From positions 95,194,723 through 95,258,722 of the forward strand of contig CM049309.1 of the NCBI GenBank assembly GCA_026874595.1: a stretch of DNA of 64,000 nucleotides. The letters run 5' to 3'. Source of the DNA: Sipunculus nudus (Eukaryota > Annelida > Sipuncula > Golfingiida > Sipunculidae). The stretch's first letter is position 1, and each line of letters opens with the position of its first letter. The notes under the pieces were generated by a model. It was not told the DNA's origin. It searched no databases and worked only from the letters and a program-made list of their open reading frames with translations. Of this stretch, positions 12,103 to 25,000 are shown piece by piece. The translations under genes and the position numbers were made by a program.

Positions 12103-13443
12103 AGACAATCTCCTGGTTTTAATTGGCGTGACGTACCCGTTTAATTTGGTATTAGCTGCTACAAGTAATTTTTCGGAGTTTTCGCCAGACATAAAACTAA
12201 CGAGTCGCACATGTTAGGAAATGGAGCTTATTTCTCAGGTATACAAGTGTGTACATCTTTCATAACCCGCGGCGTCTGCCACCAGGCATTCACCGAGCCA
12301 GCGTCACCGAAGATGTGTTAAGCCTCTGTCTTATCTACGCTGGTGTGTGAAATCTACTGATGGATGTGAATCTGAGCAAAACAAGTGCAGTTGTGTACGG
12401 CGGATAATTGTACACGGCCCTGAAGGCAGACAGTCAGCAAATTGAACAGGGCATGCTCATATACTCGTATGGGATTAATATAGCGCAGGCAACAAGTCTA
12501 TTCCACTTAGCCCCAAGGATAGCCTTTTCCAAGGTCAAGTGGGAAGGTCAGAAGGCCAGGCTGCTCGGTCCGCGGTAAGGGCAGACTGTCCGCCTAAAAT
12601 GTACGCCATGCGATAACTGTCTTTACGGACAGGGCATGTATCTGTGGAGAGGTCACTGATTTCCCTTAAACCGAAAGGCCAGTACGTTTACAAGGACATC
12701 TATACACGTGTATTATGTTGGTCTTCCACTCTGAGACATCACAAAGATCATTAAAATATTTTCATTCTTGGTTTTACAGCAACATACGCGTTTCGTTTTA
12801 TTAAGTTTATAAACAAAGACGGCGTTCTGGTGCATGTATTTAGTATAGTTAACTGCCACACGTTTAATGACGCTTCTTGTACCTGGAGATACGTTGACCT
12901 GCTCTGCGCATGATAAGTTTGTCTACTCCGCCCTGGGTCAGCGCATGCTGCATTAAAACATCGATACATCTTGAGAAGAGAATCTAAACCTGATATAATA
13001 AGTTCCTAAAATATTTAAACCACTCAAAAGGGTTTTATTCCAGCTTTATCTGGAAAAAATATTAAAACGATAAATAATCAAAGTTATTGTTAAAATTATG
13101 TCTGCTTTATAATCAAACAGGCGTATCAACTGTAAGCATGCCTCACTTTGTTCGAATACATAGTCATGTAAAAGCACTTATTCCTATATATCATTTGGCT
13201 TCCTGAGTCTTTTATGTGGCTCCATTAAGAGAACGGAGGCAATTACAGCGTAATGAAAACGGCGATGCTGAGAGTCGGGGAGATAACGGTTACAATATGG
13301 CATGCTGGGATAGGTTATTGTTTGGTAATAATCATCCACGGCACAGTGATAATAGTTTTGTTGCATGAGGCACGGAGACCAGTCTTTCATTCTTTTTAGC
13401 AAAAAGGTGTGTATGTGTGTGTGAGAGAAGTAAAGAGAGAGAA

Positions 13444-13447
<4 letters not shown>
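12103..13447. other. Intergenic, no supported feature
   Basis: No gene or repeat was recognised. Short minus-strand frames around 12751-12969 and 13184-13402 have no recognisable domain. Confidence 0.45.

Positions 13448-13517
<70 letters not shown>
13448..13517. repeat. AT dinucleotide microsatellite, about 34 units
   Basis: Perfect AT run of about 69 bases, preceded by a GTGTGTGAGAGAAG stretch. Frames reading YIYIYI here are artefacts. Confidence 0.97.
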
Positions 13518-13519
<2 letters not shown>

Positions 13520-16500
13520 CTTGCCAAGTATATATATGAAACGTAATTTTCTTTCAGTGAAGTGATCCATGTTACATGAAAATTTAAGCTCAGATCCATT
13601 TAACATGTAATTTTCTGTGTAATATATCTTAATGAGTGATGCTTTAACAAAAATAGTATCGTAAGAAAAAAAATTATGGCTTGATTTATAATTGCCACAG
13701 AAGTAGTGACCGTTAATGCCGGGTTGCATGGCACAGTTTTGCGGACTGGACCACTCCTTCTCGGACGTGAGGACATTTTAAAAGTTTTCTCATCAGTCTC
13801 CCTGGGTTGGACCCCACCTTTTCCATAATCCTTAAAAAATTTCCAAAATACATGCACTTTTCACAAAATAATGGATAGGGAAATATCTAAAAGTACATAT
13901 GTAAAGTGGTCATCTCAAATACAAGGAAATAGCCCCGCATCTATAATATACTACTAACCAGTGTCATTGGGCTGTTCAAGCATGTTGGACTAAGACTTGT
14001 ACTTGCAATAATTACATTTGATATGTGTTCGTCCATACCTGGTGGTCGTGAGTGCGGGTGGTTGTGTGACGTGGGAGGTCGAGAGGTGGAGCTCAAATGT
14101 CAAACGTGAACTCATCTGAAATTTCAAGCCAATAGAAACGTGTTAACTATGTAATGCTGCACACGTACGGCATGGTTTACTGCACGCTGTGTATAGTTAG
14201 TCTCGAGAAAATAAGCTCCCCGTAGGCGTTCTTTGGCTTAACTTAAGACATCCAGAGTACAACCAATCATCATCAATTCACAATGGCAGCAAGCATTAGT
14301 AATTAATATCAAATATGCTGTTTAAACCCTGGGGAATGATAATTTCATGCGAAAGAAGTAATCCTACAATTATACTGATACAATATTTTGCCCTAATGAC
14401 AGTTTATAATTATTTAATCGATTTTGTAATTTCAGTCGGCCTAGTGATCTCTGATCTCTGTATTTTCTTATTTGTTGCACGGGTTCACGCATATTATAGC
14501 TCGTACTGAGTGACCTTCAGTGATTTCCTCTTTCCTTGGTTCTATGATAAAGAACCTCCGTGTGTTTACTTGAGATTAAAGTTACTTATAGGAATTATGT
14601 GAAGAATCAGGGAAGGGCTAAAGTCAGACGTGCAGGTTGATAGTTAACCTTTAACGTAGGTTAGGTGGGTTAACTTATATCATTTGTACTGCCGTGACCC
14701 CCAGTGCACTAAGTGCAGACCCCCGGTATGTGTATACAGACGTTGTGCCTTATAATATAGATAGAGACGTCCTATGTTTACCCCGACCTGTCATAATATG
14801 CGGTATTAATAACAAGTTACATTCTGAAAACAGACTTGCACTGAGGTTCACAGGTTTATCCACAAATAATATGCTCCAGCTAATATGTCAACTAATACTG
14901 TGTTAAAAAAAACCATTAAAATCACCAAAATTCTGAGTTAAACAGGTTAGTGTCCTTTTTTTATCCGGGGCGGGGCGTATACTTGACCAGTGAGTAATAC
15001 ACTGTTGTCCCGGTGCTTGTTCTGGTTTGGACGGGTACAAACCCTGTCTCTCATATCCTCGAGGAAATCCATTATTTACACCTTTTTTTTCATTCACCTC
15101 TTGGCACAGATTACAAGGTGCATATGTTTAACATTATCAGTGACACATATGTTGATTATATATGGCTCTTATCTGACTTTATATCTTTAGTTATATATTC
15201 GCACAGGGCGAAACACCTCCTGGCTAACTACGCATGCGCCAGATCAAACATTAAAAAATCTTAATACCTGGCACACTTCATGATGGGTTTCCGAAGAGTA
15301 AGGACCTACGGCCCTTACGAAAAAACGTTGTAAAACCCATGTAGGTTAAAGTCTTGAACTATTCATATATATATATATTTGTATGATTATAATATTGACT
15401 ATTCTTTTGGACACATATATAGTCATTGATCTCCCCATTGATCGTTAAGTGATTAGATTATTCCTGCAAAATAGATCATTTCAAAAGGAGTCGTGTGCAG
15501 TTTTGAATTTGAGTTCTTTTGTGTTTTAGTTACAACAGGATGATTTTTATGACATATGCATTCATGAGAATACAGTTTTTAAAGGGAAAATAAATAGAAT
15601 AGACGTGAGAAATAAATAGACGTGAGAATGCGTCCCTACGTCCTTGAGCCCCTTCTGTGGAAGAAATTGAAGCACACGATTCATCAAGCACGTATACTGT
15701 GTATAGATGTTGATGTAATATTAAACGCCTGCCGAATATGACTGTACTAAAATCAAAGCTGTGTTGTGATACAAAATTGAACAGCTAACAGGATTTAAGA
15801 CTTTCACAGGATGCGGTTTTTTTCTGTGAAGGGAAGTGGGAAGATTCCCGATCCAAAAGAGACAACATGAAGACTTCTCACGCTGTAGAAAAGATCGATC
15901 TGATTTTAACATGCAGGACTGGGATGGGGGCGGCAAATTGTAAATCGAACAAGGACTGGATACTTAAAACAGACCCCGAGAAAATTCATCAATTTGAGAT
16001 TACTGTCCAAATCTTGTAACGTTATGGCAATTTCCTTGATTTGTTTGTAAAGTAAAAACGACAGAGTCCTCTATCCTTGCGTTCGTGGTCTATTCAGCAT
16101 ATTCAGAAAAAAGGCGGTAAGGGCATGCACCATCGCTGATTAGGGCGATAAAGCATTTCTTAACCGTAACTCAAGTTTTAAAACCTCTGACGCAGAATAC
16201 GGATACCCAAGCGCCGTGTGTCCATGTGTTGACTATCAGAGTGGTAAACATGTAATGTTTACAGTCGCGTATCTATCACTACAACAAATATGCGACACTT
16301 CAACTTCTTTAAACAAGCGACTTTGAACAAAGCTTTTTTCAGCAATTCGATTGCTTTAGTTCAGAAACACTGTATACACGCATCCAGGAAACTTTCTCAA
16401 AACAACAGCGCGGAGCGAGAGGTTTTTGGTGTGTTATATCCATATGAGAAGTGAACAGTCGTAAAAACACGACTTTTCTCCGGCAGTTTTGCTGGTGTGA

Positions 16501-17580
16501 CTTTGGAGTCGTGACACGTCCCTTTGTTAAACATATACAAACAAGAGTTGATGGTTATGTATTTATATTCTCCACAATGCCAAATGTATATTTGTTAGCC
16601 CTTGGTCCCACCCCAGGTTCGAAAGGCAGTGTTTATGTCCTAGCAACCTATAATTGCACACTATTTACCTGTAATAAATTTATGTTATTTTAATAATCAA
16701 GTCATGCATGCGACTATTTATACGTCTGCACAGTAAATTGCACATTTGTTTGGCACGGATGATTTTCACTTTTGACAAAGTAAAAACGCACTTTTACATC
16801 TCTTAAAATTGAAGTTTATTCTGTAGCTTTAAGTACCACTCTAGTCCCTTGCAGGTATTACTTGATGTGGTTGCGTAGCGCCTGGAAGGATGCGTCGAGC
16901 TCCTAAGCATGGCATTTCTACCCAGCAGGCACTAAACACGCCGCCAGCAGCCCCGGACACGCTAATCAAACCCACATGCACGCGCAGACATCCGCGTTCT
17001 AACAGCACAACACACAACAGTCGCGCTGACGTCTTCACGAAAACAAGGATCCATTTTATTTGTGTAGAGGGACTTGAGGGATCCCCCCGCAGCCTTATTA
17101 TGACTTCCATATAGCACACTTTCCGTTAGCCAATTTGTCCATGCCGTTCCCCATCAAAATGTGGACCTAATTGTGACGTCACGTACCTGCCCTGACGACG
17201 AGGTTGTGATCTATGGCCGTGTTGTTTCTGAGTGATGTGTACAGTAACAGCTGCTGCCTTGGTGCTCAAAAACCAATACTTTACTGAGTTTACTCATGGG
17301 GTCATTTAATATACACAATATATGCACTGTATACAAAGCATAAGAGTATGGCACCGGGATGAAGCAAAAACTACCTATTTATTTACCATTCAGCTTACTC
17401 TGCATGCATTTTATATACTTGTTGATGTATCGTATATTCTTCGGCATAAATACAAGTGGCCCGTGGCAAACAAGTGACTCATGGGCCATGACGCTCAGCT
17501 GAATTAAAGGAACCTAGAACAAAGGGTAACATGACTCCCTGAATGCTCAAAATCATGCATTATGCCAACGGACCTTAGTT
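13518..17580. other. Intergenic, no supported gene
   Basis: About 4 kb without a recognisable exon, tandem array or mobile-element signature. Open frames are all under 95 codons and lack domains, signal peptides or clear splice sites. A short AT run lies near 15365-15380. Confidence 0.45.
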
Positions 17581-18350
17581 CTTGGATATATAGATTACGG
17601 TGACCTTATTCTACATCCAGCTGCTACCATTTGCGCCCATCCGACTACCAGAGTGTAAACATCATGTCCTTTCACACCGCTTGCAGAATATAGGTTACAG
17701 TGACATTATTTCAGGTTTCCAAGAAATAAAATTTGAAGTTTCTAAACATTTATGCAAATCTGTCCTAATGCTCAAATCATGTTCTTTCACATATCTGGCA
17801 GAATATAGGTCATCATGACCTAATTTCAGGTTTCCAAAGGGATTTGCCTGAGACATCCCTGATTTTACAGATAGAAACTAGACTCATGGTCTAATGGTTT
17901 CAGTATGTGCCCTATTAACAGCCAGACTGCTTCATTTGAGGGTCTCAAAAATAGAGGAAAAAATGCGTAAATTTTTTTTGAACAAATACAGGTCGTGCTA
18001 TTATTCTGCAAGTACTGATGAAACACTCCATGATTAATATGTATACAAAGAATCATGGCTGTCAATGCATTAGTTATTCAGATACTGTAGCTTTTGAATC
18101 AAATTTTAATTATTCTTGGGGGTACTTTCGAGCCCCATAGGATATGGGTAACAGAGACCTAATTTAAGGTTTCCAAGTAAACTTTCCAAGGACCTCTCCG
18201 GAACTCACTTTAGAAGATTCTATGTCCAATTCTTACAATTTGTGACCTATTAACGTTTTTTAGGAGATTTTTCATGGACCACCCTGGATGTCAAGTTAGA
18301 AGATTTTAGGTCCAGCGGTTATTATGTGTGCCCTGTTAAAGAACGGACAG
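17581..18350 (-). repeat. Interspersed repeat family, about three head-to-tail copies
   Basis: On the minus strand this matches repeats near 60.4-61.0 kb and 63.3 kb. Shared blocks are a TTTTTGAGACC block, AACAGGGCACA-like sequence, TTGACATCC and TTGGAAACCTGAAATTAGGT followed by CTCTGTTACCCATATCC. Copies centre on about 17590-17730, 17800-17960 and 18120-18345. It has no coding capacity. The family is unnamed here. Confidence 0.7.
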
Positions 18351-18383
<33 letters not shown>

Positions 18384-18393
18384 TGGACAGACA
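18351..18393. repeat. ACAG tetranucleotide microsatellite
   Basis: Run of GACAGACAG/GACGGACAG units directly after the interspersed repeat copies. Confidence 0.9.
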
Positions 18394-18910
18394 GACAACG
18401 GGACGGTAGACGGACAAGAGTAATTGCTATAACTGAGATAACTTTCAGTCAGCTCAACTATAAAGTTACAGACATTTTATAGGGCTCACGATAGTCTACT
18501 TTATCACGATATATTTCTGCTATCTGTTATTTTGTTCATTTTAATTTTCGTTATCTAAAATAAGCAGGATATTTCCAGACCTGTACAGTCTGCCTCAAGG
18601 TAACATATACAGCACTGTTTAGAAGAGTGGCTGTTGAGGATAATCTGGGTCATATTTATTTGCCTCAGGTTTAAAGAATTTGCAGAAATTTTCCATGACT
18701 AAATCTGCCGTAGAGACCTTATATCTTATCGGCGTTAGAGAACTTATATCACGGCTAGATGAATTTATCTGAAAGAAAATTCTGAAAGAAAGGATGTTGA
18801 GGGTCGATACGAAGCCAAGCAAAGTCCTCGTCGCCACTATACAGCGCCACCTGGAATCTGTTGTTTGTGGTCTGTCATCAATCTGTCAGATACGATTAAT
18901 GAAAGTTGAA

Positions 18911-18913
<3 letters not shown>

Positions 18914-18974
<61 letters not shown>
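18914..18974. repeat. AT dinucleotide microsatellite, about 30 units
   Basis: Perfect AT run. Confidence 0.97.
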
Positions 18975-18979
<5 letters not shown>

Positions 18980-21900
18980 TGAAAATAAGTAGTTAAAAGC
19001 TGAAAAGTTTATGTATGGGACCCAGAGGTTCCTTAAGATCACGTATGTATGTAGTTAATAATTGTTGAGGAATTTAAACTAATCAGAACATATCTGTTAG
19101 AAGGCCACCTAGCTTTGACCTGTCGTGCCGTCCGTGTAGTAAGGCAAACACGCTACCAATGACACCGAGCTACATATAATTGCTTGGTGTCCTGCAGCTA
19201 AACATTACTATCTGTTTCCTATTCTCACTGACTATCGACTTTTGCTCACCCTTACTGTGTAACTTCAACAGAGGTTGGCTGATTATGGGTCATGTTTGAT
19301 CTAAATTTGCGCTTATTATACTGTCCATGTCACGGGCACTTTGTCCCTCGGACAATTAACACGTTAAAATGTTCGGAAATATGTCGTTTTTTTAAAGACT
19401 CTGCTCAGATATATTTCAGTTCAAATATAAGTCCTGTTTGGGGGAATATTTTTGGGAGACCGTTCGTTTTGACAAATATGGTGTGGAAGAAGTGTGAATA
19501 ACATCGACTTGTATTTACTCAATTGATTTAGAGCTGAATTTGGTGCAGTTGAAAATGACCCTGTAGGCCATGTGGTGAACGCGGAAATACAGTTCCTGTT
19601 TAGTCGAATGGTAAATATGTGATCGAATTTCCTTGCTATTACTATCGATCTGTGTAATGGACAATTAGTAAGTTCCGCAAACTTATTTAGGGTTTATAGC
19701 TTGCCTTTGGTCAGGTACGAGGGACCGCGGGCTGACTAATGGAGGCCCACCATGATGTCCCCAGGAACAGTATTTCCGCCTCTACGGTCCTTTTGGTTGT
19801 GGTTGATGACCGCTGACATCTGTTGCACGGCTTGGTTCTGGTCAAATTTACAAGTATTGATGAATTTGTCAGGTCCGTTTAAGCTATGAACCGATTATCT
19901 TTTATGAAACATATATATTCAATGTTACATTTCGCGTCGGATTTGAGCATATATTAATGACTTACCTGCGGGGATTGGATATTTATCTTGACATATAGGA
20001 AGAAAATTTGCCTTGCATACCCTGAACTGAATTCTACATACTTCGATGTGTTATTAATCAATTATTCCCTAAGGAAGAGCAGTCTGTTAAAAGTTAACGT
20101 CTGTCTTATTAATTGTATCAAGTATAAGGATAAATAAGAAGAATTTTGATAATTTATAGATAGAAACATGGTTAAAGATATGTGAAGCTTGAACTTTCTC
20201 GAATCAATTGAACCGTTCTACATCAAATGCCTTGAGTTTCAACCGGAGTGTCTGTGTTAATACACTTACATTATGATTACGTGAATGTTATTTGTGTGAT
20301 GTTATTGCGTCACCGCCTAAAAATCCTTGATATATGTATATTTAAGTGCTCTGTGACCCAATTTAAGTGATTGATCAACAGAACATGTGTCTAGAACAGA
20401 GGTGTAGGAAAGAGTGCTGTGACCGCTTTACCAATCCTCACTTCTACTTTGGAAATGACACATGTCGGTAAAAGTCTTATGTTTCTTGGTCAAACGATTG
20501 AGCTGGAAGCGTAGCCTACCGAAATGTGCTGAGTCACCTATCTCATGTGGTGCGGCATGGGAGAATTCAAAGCGGTACCCCCGGAAGTGTTGGGAACCTG
20601 ATATGATTGTAGAGTTTTCACTCATTTCTGTGTACACCTTATAAATTAAAAGAAAATCGACATTGATAAAATCGCACTTTTTGATCCCTGTGACTTTCAA
20701 AATCAGGTCAAGGTTACTGAATCTGGGTAAAATTAATTGGATCATGGTAAGGTTCATCCTGAATAAATATTAATGAAATCGGGAAAAAATTGCCAGAATA
20801 ATAAGAAAAAGAATAATAATTATGGCAAAAACAAATATCACCATCTGTGGATAGGTGGAGATAAGCAAACCTAAGTTGTAAGCCACAGGGGTTCACATCT
20901 TCTCTTTTTTTCAAACAAAAGAAATCGCACTTTAATAATAATAAGTATATGTGTAGCTCAGAATAACTTTCGTTTCCGGGGGGGGGGGGGGTTCTGATGA
21001 AGCAGTAAATGTTTTTATTGTTAATATGACTGGTCGTTGAATAGAGATGAAATGCCAGAGAAAGATTAAGGGGCAAAAACAGGACTATCAGATGTAAGGG
21101 CCACCTGCAACACTCGTCATTTTGCAAACTCGGCGGGATTATATACAAAGCGCCGAGACCTGTAAAACAGAAGCTGCCACGCTCCCCGGGTAGCAGTATA
21201 ACAGGTGAGCACCATGGCGGCACGCGCTAAATACCCAACAACAACCGGTCAAACGACCCAACACCCGCCCGGGGGAGGCTGTATGGTGGCAAGAAAGAAA
21301 TATGTCTGTTTACTTAGGAAGACTCCGCCAGCCGCCATTCAGAACAAAGTTTTTGCAGGAGGCGATTTGTTCATTAAGACAAGATTACTGTGATAGAACA
21401 AGTGCAGGCCTTATCGTCGGCCTATATAGAACCCCTACTGTAGGCCTATGCTGTGAGAGTTTACTTACAACTTCTTGGGATTTTCAACAAGAAGCGATAC
21501 GATCAAAACCCTACATCGTTCAGCTACATAACACGGGGTCTGTATAAATGTATGGCAGCTTTGTTTACCGATTAAGTCGGTTAAGTCGGTATCACAGACC
21601 GTACGATCTTAATAAAACAGCATGCTTATTTGTCTGACTGAATCAAAGCACAATACATTTTGAAAGGGACCTGTTAATACTATATATATCCTCTTATCAG
21701 TTATACATAAACTTAACATTCAAAACATTTACACCAAGGATTAACACTATTCATGCACTTGCTCTATGATGGTGAATGATTTCTTTCTTCGGGATCGAAC
21801 CATCACCTACTTGGCTGATCTGACTCGCCTTGAGGCGTACAGTTACCTGACAGGAAGACATGTACCTTTAATAAACCTTGGCCAAAGTAAATCATTTCTT

Positions 21901-22074
21901 GCCTTGTGGCATTTTGTGCTTTGTCAGTTTAGCATGTTTTCTGAAGGTAAATTGGCCCAGAAGACGTGAACCTGCCCAAAGAAAACACACCTGTTGCTGG
22001 CTGTCAGTTTTTAAGATGGTCTTTTTTTCTGGCGCAGTACCAACGCAGGGAGATTGGAACACAGATCAGCCGAA
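18975..22074. other. Intergenic, no supported gene
   Basis: No recognisable exon. A run of 14 G lies at about 20978-20991. The longest frame (minus strand, about 20714-21223) spans this G run and has no recognisable domain. The short frame at 21205-21393 starts ATGGCGGCACG but shows no family signature. Confidence 0.45.
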
Positions 22075-25000
22075 GGATCAGAGGAGTCATATCAACCACT
22101 GACATCAAACGGTCACCCGCAGGATCAGCGCACATATGACCCCTCTGATCCTAAGGCTGACCTTTTGCTGTCATTGGTTGATATGACTCCTCTGATCCTG
22201 CGGCTGACCTTTAGTTGTCATCGGTTGATATGACTCCTCTGATCCTGTGGCTGACCTTTTGCTGCCATTGGTTGATATGGCTCCTCTGATCCTGTGGCTG
22301 ACCTATTGCTGTCATCGATTGATATGACTCCTCTGATCCTGCGGCTGACCTTTTGCTGTCATTGGTTGATATGACTCCTCTGATCCTGCGGCTGACCTTT
22401 TGCTGTCATTGGTTGATATGACTCCTCTGATCCTGTGGCGACCCTTTGCTGTCATTGGTTGATATGACTCCTCTGATCCTGTGGCTGTCCTTTCGCTGTC
22501 ATTTGTTGATATGACTCCTCTGATCCTGCGGCTGATCTTTTGCCGTCATTGGTTGATATGACTCCTCTGATCCTGTGGCTGTCCTTTCGCTGTCATTGGT
22601 TGATATGACTCCTCTGATCCTGTGGCTGACCTTTTGCTGTCAATGGTTGATATGACTCCTCTGATCCTGAGGGTGACCTTTTGCTGTCATTGGTTGATAT
22701 GACTCCTCTTATCCTGCGGATGACCTTTTGCTGTCATTGGTTGATATCACTCCTCTGATCATGCGGCTGACCTTTTGCTGTCATTGGTTGATATGACTCC
22801 TCTGATTCTGCGGGTGACCTTTTGCTGTCATTGGTTGATATGACTCCTCTGATCCTGTGACTGATCTTTTGCTATCATCGGTTGATATGACTCCTCTGAT
22901 CCTGCGGCTGACCTGCTGTCATCGGTTGATAAGACTCCTCTTATCCTGCGGCTGACCTTTTGCTTTCATCGGTTGATATGACTCCTCTGATCCTGCGGCT
23001 GATCTTTTGCTATCATCGGTTGATATGACTCCTCTGATCCTGCGGCTGACCTGCTGTCATCGGTTCATAAGACTCCTCTTATCCTGCGGCTGACCTTTTG
23101 CTTTCATCGGTTGATATGACTCCTCTGATCCTGCGGCTGATCTTTTGCTATCATCGGCTGATATGACTCCTCTGATCCTGCGGCTGACCTGCTGTCATCG
23201 GTTCATAAGACTCCTCTGATCCTGCGGCTGACTTTTTGCTGTCATCGGTTGATAAGACTCCTCTGATCCTGCGGCTGAACGTTTGCGGTCATTGGTTGAT
23301 ATGACTCCTCTGATCCTGCAGCTGACCTTTTGCAGTCATTGGTTTATATGACTCCTCTGATTGTGCGGCTGACCTTTTGCTGTCATCGGTTGATATGACT
23401 CCTCTTGTCCTGTCGCTGCCCATTTGTTGCCATCGGTTGATATGACTAACGAGCCATATCAACTTATGGCATGAAAATTAAAAATAAAAATCCTCTGATT
23501 CTGGGGGTGACCTTTTGCTGTCATTGGTTGATATGACTCCTCTGATCCTGTGGCTGTCCTTTCGCTGTCATTGGTTGATATGACTCCTCTGATCCTGTGG
23601 CTGACCTTTTGCTGTTATTGGTTGATATGACTCCTCTGATCCTGAGGGTGACCTTTTGCCGTCATTGGTTGATATGACTCCTCTGATCCTGAGGGTGACC
23701 TTTTGCTGTCATTGGTTGATATGACTCCTCTGATCCTGTGGCTGACCTTTTGCTGTTATTGGTTGATATGACTCCTCTGATCCTGAGGGTGACCTTTTGC
23801 CGTCATTGGTTGATATGACTCCTCTGATCCTGAGGGTGACCTTTTGCCGTCATTGGTTGATATGACTCCTCTGATCCTGTGGCTGACCTTTTGCCGTCAT
23901 TGGTTGATATGACTCCTCTGATCCTGAGGGTGACCTTTTGCTGTCATCGGTTGATGTGACTCCTCTTATCCTGCGGATGACCTTTTGCTGTCATTGGTTG
24001 ATATCACTCCTCTGATCCTGTGGCTGTCCTTTCGCTGTCATTTGTTGATATGACTCCTCTGATCCTGTGGCTGATCTTTGCCGTCATTGGTTGATATGAC
24101 TCCTCTGATCCTGTGGCTGATCTTTTGCCGTCATTGGTTGATATGACTCCTCTGATCCTGTGGCTGTCCTTTCGCTGTCATTGGTTGATATGACTCCTCT
24201 GATCCTGTGGCTGACCTTTTGCTGTCATTGGTTGATATGACTCCTCTGATCCTGAGGGTGACCTTTTGCTGTCATCGGTTGATATGACTCCTCTTATCCT
24301 GCGGATGACCTTTTGCTTTCATTGGTTGATATGACTCCTCTGATCCTGCGGCTGACCTTTTGCTGTCATTGGTTGATATGACTCCTCTGATTCTGCGGGT
24401 GACCTTTTGCTGTCATCGGTTGATATGACTCCCCTGATCCTGTGGCTGACCTTTTGCTGTCATTGGTTGATATGACTCCTCTGATTCTATGGGTGACCTT
24501 TTGCTGTCACTGGTTGATATGACTCCTCTGATCCCGCGGCTGATCTTTTGCTGTCATCGGTTGATATGACTCCTCTGATCCTGCGGCTGACCCGCTGTCA
24601 TCGGTTGATAAGACTCCTCTTATCCTGCGGCTGACCTTTTGCTGTCATCGGTTGATAAGACTCCTCTGATCCTGCGGCTGACCTTTTGCTGTCATCGGTT
24701 GATAAGACTCCTCTGATCCTGCGGCTGACCGTTTGCGGTCATTGGTAAATATGACTCTTCTGATCCTGCAGCTGACCTTTTGCTGTCATTGGTTGATATG
24801 ACTCCTCTGATCCTGCGGCTGACCTTTTGCTGTCATCGTTTGATATGACTCCTCTTGTCCTGTCGCTGCCCATTTGTTGCCGTCGGTTGGTATGACTAAC
24901 GAGCCATATCAACTAATGGCACCAAAATTAAAAAAAAACTCCTCTGATTCTGGGGGTTACCTTTTGCTGTCATTGGTTGATATGACTCCTCTGATCCTGC

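Noticed and set aside
13396-13729. Frames encoding IYIYIY
   Set aside because: Translation of an AT microsatellite.
20714-21223. 169-codon minus-strand frame
   Set aside because: It crosses a poly-G run and reads as non-homologous low-complexity peptide; no start context, domain or splice sites support it.
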